From: Propionibacteriaceae bacterium
Lineage (GTDB): Bacteria; Actinomycetota; Actinomycetes; Propionibacteriales; Propionibacteriaceae
NCBI GenBank assembly: GCA_030532825.1
Contig: JAUNKK010000005.1
Coordinates: 1 to 64,000, forward strand
Direction: 5' to 3'
Length of the DNA stretch: 64,000 bases
In this document: in pieces, positions 62,874-64,000 of the stretch
Layout of the letters: each line of letters begins with the position of its first letter
How positions within the stretch are numbered: position 1 is the stretch's first letter
Program-made: the position numbers and the translations under genes
The notes under the pieces: model-generated
Databases searched by the model: none
The model's input: the letters and a program-made list of their open reading frames with translations, nothing else
What the model was told of the DNA's origin: nothing

Positions 62874-63706
62874 CAGGTCAGGATGGTCCCGGCGATCAGC
62901 GACGTGGTGGCACCGCCTACCCAGACGCTCTGCCCGTCGATGCGGATGACGAGTTCGCCGTCGTGGCCGATGTTGCCGCCCTGCGTGACTCGGTACTCCC
63001 CACTGACTTTACCTTCGCGTGCAAACCACTGGGCTACCCCGGCGTTGAGGCTACCGGTGATCGGATCTTCGGGCACCCCGAGGCCCGGCACGAAGCTGCG
63101 GATCTCGAAGGCGGCGCGATGCCCCGCCGGGTGGGCCCCGATCACGCCGACGCGGGCCGCCGGGAAGGTCGAGAAGTCCGGTTCCAGCGCGATCACCTCC
63201 GCGGCGCTCACCAACTCGATGGCAGCGAACCCTGGGCCGTTGTCCACCCACTGGTGTGCTACTACGGCGTCCGGGTCGATCCGGAGGGCGGCAACATGCT
63301 GGGCCAGGTCCGCAGCTGAGAGCGGGCCGGAGCGGATCGTCGGCGGCGCCGAGAAGGAATACCCACCGTCGACGCCGCGCACCTCGACGAGGCCCGCCCC
63401 GCATTCCTGGACGATGCTCTCGCCGTCGAACCCCGTGTGCTGCGCCCAGGCATGGGCCGCCCCGAGGGTCGGATGCCCCGCGAATGGCAACTCCGACGCC
63501 GGGGTAAAGATGCGCAGCCGGTAGTGGGCTCCATCGAGGGCGGGTGTGACGACGAAGGTGGTTTCGGAGAGTTGTGTCCAGCGGGCGATATCCTGCATTT
63601 CCGCAACACTTAAGCCATCGCCATCGAAAATCACCGCGACCGGGTTTCCTTTGAAGGGACGGGCCCCGAATACATCGACCTGCACAAACTCCCTGTTACG
63701 CGCCAT
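62873..63706 (-). CDS. PhzF-family isomerase/epimerase-like protein
   Basis: From ATG 63706 it has 277 residues. The two-domain PhzF fold is read from VDVFGARPFKGNPVAVI near 10, SETTFVV with the catalytic Glu near 47, and RIFTPASELPFAGHPTLGAAH near 65. The second-half repeat is near 210-225 (GVPEDPITGSLNAGVAQW). PhzF-like proteins isomerise small metabolites. The substrate here is unknown and no phenazine genes are near. The extension to 63949 lacks family features. Confidence 0.87.
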   Translation of the reverse strand: MARNREFVQVDVFGARPFKGNPVAVIFDGDGLSVAEMQDIARWTQLSETTFVVTPALDGAHYRLRIFTPASELPFAGHPTLGAAHAWAQHTGFDGESIVQECGAGLVEVRGVDGGYSFSAPPTIRSGPLSAADLAQHVAALRIDPDAVVAHQWVDNGPGFAAIELVSAAEVIALEPDFSTFPAARVGVIGAHPAGHRAAFEIRSFVPGLGVPEDPITGSLNAGVAQWFAREGKVSGEYRVTQGGNIGHDGELVIRIDGQSVWVGGATTSLIAGTILT

Positions 63707-64000
63707 GGGGGTGAGTTTAGGCGCATGAATAGTCAGGCACTGGCTCACTGCGAATCCCACGGCGCCAGGCAGTGGTTCGCCCAGAAGCACACGATGTCGC
63801 CGACCTGTTGAGCCCGGATGTGTAGGCGCGAGGATCACCACGCCGACGAAGTCCGCCGCACGCTGGCCGACGGCGCCGGTGGCCGCTAGGGCGCGGCGCT
63901 CGTCGTCCCCACTGCCGCTCCTGGCCCGCGTCGAGACTGCCCTAACCATGGTGGATGATGCGTGACCCCAGCGATGCGTTCTGACTAGACAGCGCTCGGG
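63707..64000. other. Right-edge region without recognisable gene
   Basis: I see no defensible gene in the last 294 bp. It presumably holds the promoter of the PhzF-methyltransferase pair. Confidence 0.4.

Overview
This window reads as high-G+C actinobacterial chromosome, probably from a facultative anaerobe in or near the Propionibacteriaceae. The family-level guess is low confidence. It rests on G+C-biased codons, GTGA/ATGA-coupled operons, WXG100/ESX-type proteins, a DUF3151 protein and a membrane nitrate reductase embedded in molybdenum-cofactor genes. No rRNA, tRNA, CRISPR array, transposase or integrase was recognised.

Layout. (1) 1-7047, minus strand: a type VII (ESX) secretion-associated toxin locus. 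It holds two small WXG100-like proteins, a DUF6177-like protein, two small accessory proteins, a 927-residue toxin with a WXG-like head and a predicted PD-(D/E)XK nuclease tail, and then four tandem immunity-like paralogues, one of them broken. (2) 7194-25551: a nitrate-respiration and molybdenum block. It contains modABC with a HTH-molbindin regulator, mog, and a 13-gene unidirectional run moaA-moaD-mobA-narGHJI-narK-narK-moaE-moeB-moeA-moaC. A Cys-rich HTH regulator is divergent from the head of that run. Molybdate uptake, cofactor synthesis, bis-MGD attachment, nitrate import and reduction are all encoded together. (3) 25.6-30.26 kb: housekeeping genes rocD, a pit-type phosphate transporter with a small partner, DUF3151 and a nitrilase-family hydrolase. 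(4) 30.3-33.7 kb: a lower-G+C, tightly coupled five-gene island with a secreted protein, a membrane-anchored protein, a companion, and a MacB/FtsX-type ABC transporter. It is followed by serS and then by a decayed copy of the 3-prime end of the nitrilase gene, so the island plus serS is bracketed by duplicated nitrilase sequence. (5) 36.1-46.1 kb: a seven-gene operon under a DeoR-type regulator that combines a complete 2-oxoacid/acetoin-type dehydrogenase complex (E2, E3, fused E1) with a PHP-domain protein, a sorbitol-6-phosphate-dehydrogenase-like SDR and an unusual long zinc dehydrogenase. I know of no described pathway with this composition. (6) 46.1-64 kb: an accessory zone of single genes (Eis-like acetyltransferase, methyltransferases, ABC-2 exporter, macro-domain protein, SDR, serine hydrolase, S66 peptidase, PhzF) mixed with much decay: an Eis fragment, a truncated serine hydrolase, an MNT nucleotidyltransferase remnant, an M28 peptidase wreck and a dead MazEF-like pair. 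It also has orphan antitoxin-like genes and several short repeat families: 73-bp elements with inverted ends and 21-23-bp tandem arrays.

The strongest candidates for something undescribed are the ESX nuclease toxin with its immunity array, the secreted-protein/ABC island, and the DeoR-controlled polyol/2-oxoacid dehydrogenase operon. All functional statements come from reading the sequence and recalling protein families. No database search was run, and DUF names are given from memory.
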